Shown here: positions 1-9,077 of the stretch, piece by piece
Numbering within the stretch: position 1 is the first letter of the stretch
How the letters are laid out: the number at the start of each line of letters is the position of its first letter
Source: Glycomyces niveus
GTDB taxonomy: Bacteria > Actinomycetota > Actinomycetes > Mycobacteriales > Micromonosporaceae
Assembly: GCF_017592475.1 (NCBI RefSeq)
Contig: NZ_JAGFNP010000006.1
Span: forward strand, 192,995 to 256,994
DNA length: 64,000 nt
Reading direction: 5' to 3'
Position numbers and translations under genes: made by a program
The notes under the pieces: generated by a model
Databases searched by the model: none
Seen by the model: only the letters and a program-made list of their open reading frames with translations
What the model was told of the DNA's origin: nothing

Positions 1-206
1 GGCCGGGCCTCGACCTTGACGGCGACCTCGGAGCCGTCGTCGTACCGGGTGGCGCTGTAGACGATGGAGAAGGCGCCGCGGTCGATCTCGCGGAAGCCGG
101 TGAGGCGCTCGATGCCCTGGAAGAGGGATTCCGGGTCGGCCTCGGAGCGGAGGGGTGAGGGGGCGAGGGGGTCGGTTGGAGCACCGTAGGACGAGATGGT
201 GTCCAC
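1..206 (-). CDS. Ser/Thr protein kinase, N-terminal part (cut by window edge)
   Basis: Only the first 68 codons are present; the rest lies left of the window. The start is GTG at 206, preceded by GGAGG with 9 nt spacing. After a 25-residue Pro/Ser-rich leader the sequence shows a kinase nucleotide-binding lobe: a glycine-loop-like segment IDRGAFSIVYSA and a beta-3 strand VAVKVEA with the ATP-binding lysine. This matches the start of bacterial Hanks-type (Pkn) kinases; the substrate is unknown. The class III cyclase/AAA gene lies 465 bp upstream on the same strand. Family is fairly sure; subfamily cannot be judged from this fragment. Confidence 0.75.
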   Translation of the reverse strand, partial: MDTISSYGAPTDPLAPSPLRSEADPESLFQGIERLTGFREIDRGAFSIVYSATRYDDGSEVAVKVEAR

Positions 207-671
207 TGTGTACAGCCTCCGTTCTTCGGCGACGCGCGGGAGTGACTGGCGTCATTGCCTGATGCAGGTCGGTGCGCCGATCGTCGCGATCAGCGCGTGG
301 GGACGTTCCGGACCTAGGTCGCGGCGCTCGGGCCTGGGGGATCCGAGTCATGGGACCTTTGACGCATAACGTTACGGCAACGCGCCCACGATTCTGTATA
401 CCCCTGGACGAAGAGCCAGCGATAACTGGCCGAACGGTTGATATGTCGCTTCCACTGGGCGAACTGCCGGTAGCCCATAGTGAATGCATCCCCCGTGTGG
501 CGCGCGGGAGGACGGGCGGTCCGACTGGAACGGGCCCCGTGCCGCAAGGCCTCGGCCCGAAAGGGCCGCCCGTCCACCCGCTGCGTCGCCCCCACTGCAG
601 CAAGCATCGCAGCGTCGAAGGCGGTGGCGGCGTACACGGTGTGCGTCCCTTTCAGGCGATCCGGCCGCAGC
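207..671. other. Intergenic region without a supported gene
   Basis: About 465 bp between the cyclase gene and the kinase fragment. Open frames here have arginine/proline-rich, shadow-like composition and no convincing ribosome binding site. It presumably holds the kinase promoter, but I could not pick out a convincing -35/-10 pair. Confidence 0.5.
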
Positions 672-3600
672 TCATGAGACCTTGGCGGCTTCGAGGTAGC
701 CCTCGGCCCAGGCCGTGGCCCCCGGGTCCTCCCCGAACGACTTCAGCGTGGTCATCGCCCACTGGCGGGCCGCTTCGACCTGGCCGTCCTCGTCCAGGAG
801 GCGGGCGTAACGGGCCACGATCGCCCGGCGCGGACTCCCCAGTGCGGGCTCGTCATGATGCGCCGCAAGGGGTTCGAGCATGGCGAGGGCTCCCGCGCGG
901 TCGCCCTTGGCGGCGCGCACGTCGGCCAGGAGCGCGGTGTTGGCCGCGCGGCCCGGCTCGAGCACGTCGTCGGTGACGAGCCCGAGGGCCTCCTCGGCGG
1001 CGGCCGCGGCGGTGGCCGCGTCCCCGAGCTCGAGAGCGCAGCGGCCTCTGAGGTTGTGCGCCAAGGAGATCAGGAGCGGGTGGCCGGTCTTCGCGCCGTA
1101 CTCCTCCGCGCCTGCGGCGAGGTCGAGGGCGTGGTCGAGCGCGCCGATCGAGCGGGCCGCCAAGGCCCGCACGTACTTCGCGAAGCCGCGGCCCCAGTCG
1201 TCGTCGATGCGCTCGAAGTCGCGGAACGAGGCCCGCGCGGCGGCGTCGGCGCCCGCCGGGTGGCCCAGGGACACCTGGGCGGCGGCGCCGATGGCGCGCA
1301 GCAGCCCGACGGCGAACACGTCGCCCGAGCGCTCGCCGATCGGCATGAACACATCGGACAGTCGCTTGGCCTCGGTGAACCGCCCGGCCATGAGGAGCGC
1401 GAATGCGGAGACGCCGCGCACCCAGGCCCGGCCGACCAGGTCCATTTGGCGCGCAAAGGCTTTCGCGGCCTCGCGGAGCACGTCGTCGGCCCCGTCGAAG
1501 TCGCCGCGGGCCACCAGGACCCACGCGCGGTGCTGCAGGGCCCAGGCGAGGCGCTTGTCGTCGCCGACGCCGACCGCGACGTCATAGGCGTCGAGGAAGC
1601 GGGACTCGGCCTCGCTCAGGTGACCGGCGAGGAAGTCGAGCAGGCCGATGCGGCACTGCGCGTCGCAGCGCGGCCCCGCCAGGCCCTCGCGGCGCGAGAG
1701 CGCCAGCGCGGCGGTCCACGCGGTGCGGGCGTCCTGGAGCTCGCCCCTGTAGCGGTGGAGGCGGCCGCGCAGCAGCAGCAGCTGGGCCACGAGTTCGGCC
1801 TCGTCCTCGGGGAAGTCGTCGCCGAAGAGGCGCCCGGACGGGTGCTCCTCGTGCTCGGCGTGGTCGTCGTCGGCAGGGACGATGAGGCCGATGTCGATGG
1901 CGAGGCCTTCGATCTCGGCTTCGGCTTCCTCGGTGCGGCCCAGGCGGGTCAGCGCGCGGCCGCGCAGGAGACGGTCGTCGAACGACAGGGGCGCGAGGCG
2001 TTCGACTCCGTTGAGGAGGGCGACGGCGCGCTCGGGCTCGGAGGCGTCCATGGCGCGGGCCGCCTGCTTGCGGACGGCCTCGACGGCGAGCGGGAGGACG
2101 TTCCAGACCTCGTCGAGCGCTTCGATCTCGACTTCCTTGGCGAGGGTGACGGCCTGCTCGGCGTGGAAGACCACGAGGTCGTCGGCGCTCTGGCCCTCGA
2201 GCTCGGTGTCGGCGGCCCAGCGGGCGATCTCGGCGTGCGCGTGCGCGGCGTCGGCTTTCCCGATGGGCGCGTAGGCGGCCTGGCGCAGCAGCGGGGTGAC
2301 GAAGCGGTAGCCGCCGTAGGAGCGGCGGCGCAGCATGCGGCGGTCCAGGAGTTCCTGGAGGGCGGCCTCGAACTCGCCGGGGACCTCTTTCTCGAGCAGC
2401 TGCGCGGCCTCGGGGGGCACGGCGTCGCCGAAGATCGAGGCGGCGCGCAGGAGCGCGCGGGCGGCGGGGGTGAGGGCGTCGATGCGGGCGCCGAGGACCT
2501 GCGCGAGGTCGCGCGAGAGCACGCGTCCGGTGAGGGACCCGGCGGCGAGGCGCCAGTGGTCGCCGTCGCCGGAGAGCAGGCCCTGCTCGGTGAGGAGCGT
2601 GACGAGCTCGGCGAGGTAGTACGGGTTGCCCTGCGCGAAGCCGAGGAGGCGGTCCTCGTCGGGCTTGGGCATGCGTCCGCCGCCGAGGAACTCGCGCAGG
2701 AGCCGCGCCGCGTCGGCGCCGGCGAGCGGCGGGAGCGGGTGGACCTCGGCCTCGGAGATGCGCGTGAGCACACCGGAGGAGCGGGTGAGTTCGGGGCGGC
2801 CGTAGAGCAGCACGAGCACGGGCCCGTGGATCTTCGACAGGGCGACGCCGAGGGCGTCGATGCCGGCCGCGGAGGCGGTGTGGAGGTCGTCGATGTTGAG
2901 CACGAGCGGGCCTTGGGTGGCCATGTGCGTGATGAGCTCGGCGACGGCCTCGGGGATCGTGTAGGCGTCGGACTGCTGGCCGGTGAACCCGCCGACGCGG
3001 TCGGTGGCCCCGGGGCGGCCGTGCCCGAGGAGCCCGAGCAGCAGCGTGATGTTCAGGCGGCACTCGCCGTGGTCGGCGTGCCCGTCGGCGATGCGCCGGA
3101 GCTTCGTCTCGGCGGTGGCGCGGTCGTCGTCGAACCGCAGACCGGCCGCTTTGCGCACGAGGTCGGCGAGCGGCCCGAAGCGTCGGCCTTCGCCGTAAGG
3201 GGCGACGCGCACGGTCAAGACCCGCGCGCCGCGCTCGGTGGCGACGGTCCGCACTTCACGGGCGAACCGGGTCTTCCCCATGCCGGCTTCGGCGGTGTGG
3301 ATGAGCACCAGCGGCTCACCGCGGTCGATGACGGCCTCGAGCCGGCCGTTGACACGGCCGATCTCGGCGTCCCGGCCGATGAAGGGCGCGGTGTCGCCGA
3401 GGCTCGCGCGGGTGCCGGGCTCGTCCTCGAGACCCAGGAGCTGGAACACCTCGACGGGCTCACGCTTGCCTTTCAGGCGCACGGGAGTGAGGCGGCGCCA
3501 GGCGGCGGCGTGCTTGGTGGCGCGCTGGGTCTCCTCGCCGGCCCAGATGGTGCCGACCGAGGCGATCGCGCAGATGCGCGACGCGGTGTTGACCGTGTCG

Positions 3601-4070
3601 CCGATGACCGTGTACTCGAGGTTCGCCTGCATCCCGGCGACCACGAGACCGGACCTGAGGCCGATGCGAAGTCCGATGGGAAGACCACCACCGGACTCGG
3701 CTTTGAGCAGACGCCGCACCCGTTTCTGCATGGCCTGAGCTGCGCGAACAGCGCGCTCGGCGTCGTCTTCGTGCGACAGGGGGGCGCCGAACACGGCCAT
3801 GAGGCCGTCGCCCATGAGCTTGTCGACGTGCCCGCCGAACTCGTTCACCGCGGAGACGCACTCCGCCAAGAGCCGGTCGGTGACGGACGAGACCCGCTCC
3901 GGGTCCAGACTTTCCGACCACGTGGTGAAGTCGGAGAGGTCGGCGAACAGCACCGTGACATAGCGCCGCTCGGTCTGGGGGGCGGTCGCCTCCGGGGAGA
4001 GGGGCGCTCCGCAGTTGTGGCAGTAGCGCGCGCCAGGGACAGTGGGCACGGAGCAGAATGGGCAGGTCAC
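672..4070 (-). CDS. Class III adenylate cyclase with AAA ATPase and TPR-like regions
   Basis: A 1132-residue multidomain signalling protein. An N-terminal zinc ribbon (C3, C6, C17, C20) precedes a class III nucleotide cyclase domain (about 35-210). That domain has both metal aspartates (D44 in FADLSDF, D88 in GDG), a substrate-specifying lysine (K84), and the IGDTVNTASR segment (157-165) carrying the adenine-contact Asp and transition-state Asn/Arg, so it should be active on ATP. It is followed by a P-loop ATPase with Walker A (AEAGMGKT, 260-267) and Walker B (VLNIDD, 390-395), then a long alanine-rich helical region resembling TPRs. Known relatives couple cAMP synthesis to STAND-type ATPase and TPR sensing. 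The start is GTG at 4070 with no good ribosome binding site. Cytosolic; the signal is unknown. Confidence 0.9.
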   Translation of the reverse strand: MTCPFCSVPTVPGARYCHNCGAPLSPEATAPQTERRYVTVLFADLSDFTTWSESLDPERVSSVTDRLLAECVSAVNEFGGHVDKLMGDGLMAVFGAPLSHEDDAERAVRAAQAMQKRVRRLLKAESGGGLPIGLRIGLRSGLVVAGMQANLEYTVIGDTVNTASRICAIASVGTIWAGEETQRATKHAAAWRRLTPVRLKGKREPVEVFQLLGLEDEPGTRASLGDTAPFIGRDAEIGRVNGRLEAVIDRGEPLVLIHTAEAGMGKTRFAREVRTVATERGARVLTVRVAPYGEGRRFGPLADLVRKAAGLRFDDDRATAETKLRRIADGHADHGECRLNITLLLGLLGHGRPGATDRVGGFTGQQSDAYTIPEAVAELITHMATQGPLVLNIDDLHTASAAGIDALGVALSKIHGPVLVLLYGRPELTRSSGVLTRISEAEVHPLPPLAGADAARLLREFLGGGRMPKPDEDRLLGFAQGNPYYLAELVTLLTEQGLLSGDGDHWRLAAGSLTGRVLSRDLAQVLGARIDALTPAARALLRAASIFGDAVPPEAAQLLEKEVPGEFEAALQELLDRRMLRRRSYGGYRFVTPLLRQAAYAPIGKADAAHAHAEIARWAADTELEGQSADDLVVFHAEQAVTLAKEVEIEALDEVWNVLPLAVEAVRKQAARAMDASEPERAVALLNGVERLAPLSFDDRLLRGRALTRLGRTEEAEAEIEGLAIDIGLIVPADDDHAEHEEHPSGRLFGDDFPEDEAELVAQLLLLRGRLHRYRGELQDARTAWTAALALSRREGLAGPRCDAQCRIGLLDFLAGHLSEAESRFLDAYDVAVGVGDDKRLAWALQHRAWVLVARGDFDGADDVLREAAKAFARQMDLVGRAWVRGVSAFALLMAGRFTEAKRLSDVFMPIGERSGDVFAVGLLRAIGAAAQVSLGHPAGADAAARASFRDFERIDDDWGRGFAKYVRALAARSIGALDHALDLAAGAEEYGAKTGHPLLISLAHNLRGRCALELGDAATAAAAAEEALGLVTDDVLEPGRAANTALLADVRAAKGDRAGALAMLEPLAAHHDEPALGSPRRAIVARYARLLDEDGQVEAARQWAMTTLKSFGEDPGATAWAEGYLEAAKVS

Positions 4071-4350
4071 AGCAGCACCAACGCCGTGGGCAGGGTGTGT
4101 TGTTCCCCACTCCTTGTGGGAATGGGGTGGTTCTTGGCCTTCACGCTGGCAAGGATACGTGGCCTAGCTGACAGATACCTGTGTGCAAGAGCTCATTTCC
4201 CCGAGAGCATGACCGGCCCATCAGCCAAAAGGCCCACCTCGCTGCCCTCCGAACCGGACGATCCAGCAGAACCCACCACCGGCCGCGATCCCGATAAAAC
4301 CAACCGACCCCGCCGCCCCTCCGGCCCCCTCGAACAACGAAAGCCCACAC

Positions 4351-4506
4351 ATGGCTCAACCCCTCGACCCCCCGAGCCCCGAACCCCTCAACGCGATCCA
4401 CGAAGTCCGCGCCGACGGCAGACGGCGACTCGTGGCCGCCGCCTGGCAGATCGAACCCAAGGCCTGGAAGCACTTCACCGACCTCCTGCAGGAGCGCCGG
4501 CTGTGA
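4351..4506 (+). CDS. Small hypothetical protein (51 aa)
   Basis: An ATG-started frame of 51 codons whose TGA overlaps the GTG of the next frame (4503), the usual geometry of translational coupling. The product is hydrophilic, with a Pro-rich start and a basic/aromatic C-terminus containing WQIEPKAWKHF. Only a weak purine stretch precedes the ATG. I do not recognise the family. Its main support is the tight coupling to the frame downstream. Confidence 0.4.
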   Translation: MAQPLDPPSPEPLNAIHEVRADGRRRLVAAAWQIEPKAWKHFTDLLQERRL

Positions 4507-4984
4507 GCGCTCCGATCGAGGTGCACCGGGAGCGGAACCCGAAAGTGCTGTTGGTCGGTCTCAGCCTGCTCGTACTCGCTGTACTGGTGTCGTGGCCCTC
4601 TACCTCCACAACCCTGAATCGGCCCCCGCGCTCCCGTGGTTTCTGGGCGGGCCCGGGCCCGGACTCATCGGAGGGATCATCGGCGGGTTCCTCGGCGTTG
4701 GGCTGAAATCGCACATCTGGAGTCGTCTCCTCGTGTACCACCCGCAGTCGAAGACCGTCGAAGCCCGTGATCGGGTATGGGGATTCTGGCAGGTCTACCC
4801 GCGCGAAGGGTTCGGCCGCCTCGAATTCGATGCTGAAACCGGCAGGCTTTTCGAGGTCCGCGCCAACGGTGAGCGTCGGCGAGTCCCGGTCCACCGCGGC
4901 GAAGCCAAGCGCGACGAATGGTGCACGTTCATCGAACAGTTCGAGCGCGACCACCAGCCAGCCGACCCCGATGAGGCTCCGTGA
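4503..4984 (+). pseudogene. Two-TM hypothetical protein, apparently split by a -1 frameshift
   Basis: The frame beginning at GTG 4503 encodes a hydrophilic start and the first part of a membrane helix (VLLVGLSLLVLAVLV). It then loses hydrophobicity and becomes Ser/Pro-rich. From about 4589 the frame one base back continues the helix (VALYLHNPE), adds a second glycine-rich membrane segment (about 4650-4710), and runs through a plausible soluble domain to 4984. The later frame has no convincing start: GTG 4592 lies inside the helix and lacks a ribosome binding site. The simplest reading is one gene with a one-base deletion near 4587-4592. No slippery heptamer is visible, so programmed frameshifting is less likely. 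Function unknown. Confidence 0.5.
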
Positions 4985-5006
4985 GCGCCGGAGCCGGGGC
5001 CGGCGG

Positions 5007-5411
5007 TCAGGACGGCCAGATCGGGGTGCCGTCCTGCCAGACGACGCCTTTGTTGCGGCAGAGGCAGAAGGGGTGGCCGACCGGGTCGGTGTAGATGTGC
5101 CAGCCGTAGCCTTCGCCTTTCCAGAAGCGCTTCTGGAGGGTGGCGCCGAGGGCGGTGAGGCGTTCGTGTTCGGGTTCGAACTCGTCGACTTCGAAGTCGA
5201 GGTGGAACTGCTTGGGGTGCTCGTCGTCGGGCCAGGAGGAGGGGCGGAAGTCGTCGACGCGCTGGAAGGCGAGTTCGATCGCGCCGAACTTGATACCGGC
5301 CCACATGTCGGTGCTGTCGGGCTTGACCGGCTCGCCGGTGACCTCGGCGTAGAAGGCCGCGAGCTTCATGGGCTCGGGGCAGTCGATGATGAAATCGGTG
5401 AGTTTCAGCAT
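5007..5411 (-). CDS. VOC superfamily (glyoxalase/bleomycin-resistance fold) protein
   Basis: A 134-residue protein starting at ATG 5411. It has the typical single-unit VOC layout: N-terminal LTDFIIDCPEPMKLAAFY, a central FHLDFEVDEF strand, and C-terminal HIYTDPVGHPFCLC. Family members bind metal through paired beta-alpha-beta-beta-beta units and act as isomerases, dioxygenases or resistance proteins. The substrate cannot be assigned. It lies downstream of guaB3 but is separated from it by a strong terminator, so it probably has its own promoter. Confidence 0.8.
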   Translation of the reverse strand: MLKLTDFIIDCPEPMKLAAFYAEVTGEPVKPDSTDMWAGIKFGAIELAFQRVDDFRPSSWPDDEHPKQFHLDFEVDEFEPEHERLTALGATLQKRFWKGEGYGWHIYTDPVGHPFCLCRNKGVVWQDGTPIWPS

Positions 5412-5442
5412 CGGGAGATGGTCCCACAGAGCGGAGCGGATG

Positions 5443-5479
5443 CGAAAGGCCCGGAACGCGAAGCGTTCCGGGCCTTTCG
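5443..5479 (-). terminator. guaB3 terminator hairpin
   Basis: A 17-bp perfect inverted repeat (5443-5459 with 5463-5479) and a 3-nt loop, lying just after the guaB3 stop codon on its strand. It separates the guaB3-guaB pair from the VOC gene. Confidence 0.8.
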
Positions 5480-5486
5480 TTCGCTG

Positions 5487-6608
5487 TTACGCGGTGACCA
5501 GGCTGGCCTTCTGGAATTCCTTGACCGTGGTGTAGCCGGTCTTGGCCATGGCGCGGCGCAGGCCTCCGAAGAGGTTCTGGCTGCCGTCCGAGGAATTGCT
5601 GGGGCCGTAGAGGATCGCCTCGAGGTCGGGGACCTCGACGTCGCCGGAGTCGCCCGGGCGGAAGCGGCCGCGCGGGAGCTTCGGGTGCGAGGCGGCGGAG
5701 TGCCACCAGGCGCCGGCGGCCGGGGACTCGGCGGCGTCGGCGAGGATCGAGCCGAGCATGACCGAGTCGGCGCCGCAGGCGATGGCCTTGGCGATCGCGC
5801 CGGAGTTGGTCATCTCGCCGTCCGCGATGAGGTGCACGTAGCGCCCGCCGGTCTCGTCGAGGTAGTCGCGGCGCGCGGCCGCGGCTTCGACGATCGCGGA
5901 GGCCATCGGGACGTCGATGCCGAGGACCGTGTCCGTGGTGGACCAGTCGTCGGAGCCGACGCCGACGATGACACCGGCGGCGCCGGTGCGCATCAGGTGC
6001 ATCGCGGTCTTGTAGTTGGTGGCCCCGCCCACGACGACCGGGACGTCCAGGTCGGCGATGAACTGCTTCAGGTTGAGGACGTCGCCGCCGGAGGAGACGT
6101 GCTCCGCCGAGACGATCGTGCCCTGGATGACCAGCAGGTCCACCCCGGCCTCGACCGCGAGCGGCGCGAGTTCGGCGGTGTGCTGCGGGCTGAAGCGGAT
6201 CGCGGTGGTGATCCCGCCGGCGCGCAGCTCGGCGATCCGCTCCGCGATGAGCTCGGGCTTCACCGGCTCGGCGTAGATCTCCTGCAGCCGCTCGATGGCG
6301 GTTTCAACCGGCGTGTCCGCCAGTTCCTTGAGCAGCGAGTTGGGGTCGACGTAGCGACACCACAGCCCTTCGCCGTTGAGGACCCCGAGGCCGCCGAGGC
6401 GGCCCATCTCGATCACCGACGTCGGGCTCATCGTCGCGTCGGACGGGTGCCCCACGGCCGGGATCTCGAACCGGTAGGCGTCGAGCTGCCATTCGGTCGA
6501 GACATCGTCGATGTCCCGGGTACGCCGGGTAGGCACGAGCGCCACTTCGGACAGCCGCCAGCCGCGCGCCACGATCTTGCCGGGGCCGATCTCGACCAAT
6601 TCCCGCAC
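5487..6608 (-). CDS. guaB3: GuaB3-family IMP dehydrogenase-related protein
   Basis: Actinobacterial GuaB3 paralogue of IMP dehydrogenase: a TIM barrel without CBS domains, about 373 residues, beginning MRELVEIGPGK. Recognisable segments are DVSTEWQLDAYRFEIP, GRLGGLGVLNGEGLW, and the C-terminal GGLRRAMAKTGYTTVKEFQK. The frame opens at GTG 6614, but AGGAGGA (6615-6621) abuts that codon with zero spacing. GTG 6608 has 6-nt spacing and fits the family N-terminus, so I chose 6608. It follows guaB by 18 bp or so. Its exact biochemical role differs between actinobacteria and is not settled by sequence. Confidence 0.9.
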   Translation of the reverse strand: MRELVEIGPGKIVARGWRLSEVALVPTRRTRDIDDVSTEWQLDAYRFEIPAVGHPSDATMSPTSVIEMGRLGGLGVLNGEGLWCRYVDPNSLLKELADTPVETAIERLQEIYAEPVKPELIAERIAELRAGGITTAIRFSPQHTAELAPLAVEAGVDLLVIQGTIVSAEHVSSGGDVLNLKQFIADLDVPVVVGGATNYKTAMHLMRTGAAGVIVGVGSDDWSTTDTVLGIDVPMASAIVEAAAARRDYLDETGGRYVHLIADGEMTNSGAIAKAIACGADSVMLGSILADAAESPAAGAWWHSAASHPKLPRGRFRPGDSGDVEVPDLEAILYGPSNSSDGSQNLFGGLRRAMAKTGYTTVKEFQKASLVTA

Positions 6609-6632
6609 AGTCACTCCTCCTACAGGGCCCGA

Positions 6633-8555
<1,923 letters not shown>

Positions 8556-8692
8556 TCAGTGCTAGCGGGTTGACTTGCGGCCCAGCCTAACGAGCGCCCC
8601 GCGCGGTGTCAGCACGCGGAGCCGAGGCTGGCACGCATCCGGGAGTCACCGCCCGCGCACCGCGGGCTTCCGGCAACGTCGTTGCCAAGCGT

Positions 8693-8698
8693 TAGGCT
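8693..8698 (+). promoter_or_regulatory. Leaderless -10 box for the DUF5319 gene
   Basis: TAGGCT, 7 nt before GTG 8706. It decides the start codon of the following gene in favour of 8706 over the in-frame TTG at 8682. Confidence 0.5.
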
Positions 8699-8705
8699 GG
8701 TAGAT

Positions 8706-9077
8706 GTGTATGAGGAGCCACGCGACCCGTTCGCCGACGATCCCGACCACGCGGAGGCGATCGCCCCGTTCGAACCCGACCTGGACGACGACGACCGCGC
8801 GGACCTCCTCGAGGACCTCCACGAACTGGAGCTGTTCGAGAAGGTGCTGCAACCGCAGGGCTACCGGGGCGTCGTCGTCGACTGCGCCGACTGCGACGAA
8901 GCGCACTACTTCACCTGGGGCCTGCTCATGGCGAACCTGCGCGGCCTTCTCGAGGCCAACTGCGCGCAGGTCCACGAGCCCGCCTACGATCCCGACCCGG
9001 CCCACTACGTGACCTGGGACTACGCTCGGGGATTCTCGGACTGCTGGATCATGACGCACGGCGAGGACGCCGTCTAG
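8706..9077 (+). CDS. DUF5319 family protein
   Basis: A 123-residue acidic protein starting MYEEPRDPFADDP, typical of actinobacterial DUF5319 proteins encoded beside guaB and sigD-type genes (for example Rv3412 in M. tuberculosis, from memory). A CADC motif within DCADCDEAHYFTW, plus a later HYVTWDYARGF repeat, could bind zinc. The start at 8706 is supported by a -10 box 7 nt upstream. The frame extends to TTG 8682 without a ribosome binding site. Its stop overlaps the convergent kinase gene by 4 bp. Function unknown. Confidence 0.8.
   Translation: MYEEPRDPFADDPDHAEAIAPFEPDLDDDDRADLLEDLHELELFEKVLQPQGYRGVVVDCADCDEAHYFTWGLLMANLRGLLEANCAQVHEPAYDPDPAHYVTWDYARGFSDCWIMTHGEDAV

Noticed and set aside
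314..637. 107-codon open frame on the minus strand upstream of the kinase
   Set aside because: No ribosome binding site, no recognisable domain, mixed composition; could be chance in GC-rich DNA.
855..4706. 1283-codon open frame on the plus strand
   Set aside because: Antisense shadow of the cyclase gene caused by high GC; composition is Gly/Ala/Glu-rich without domains.
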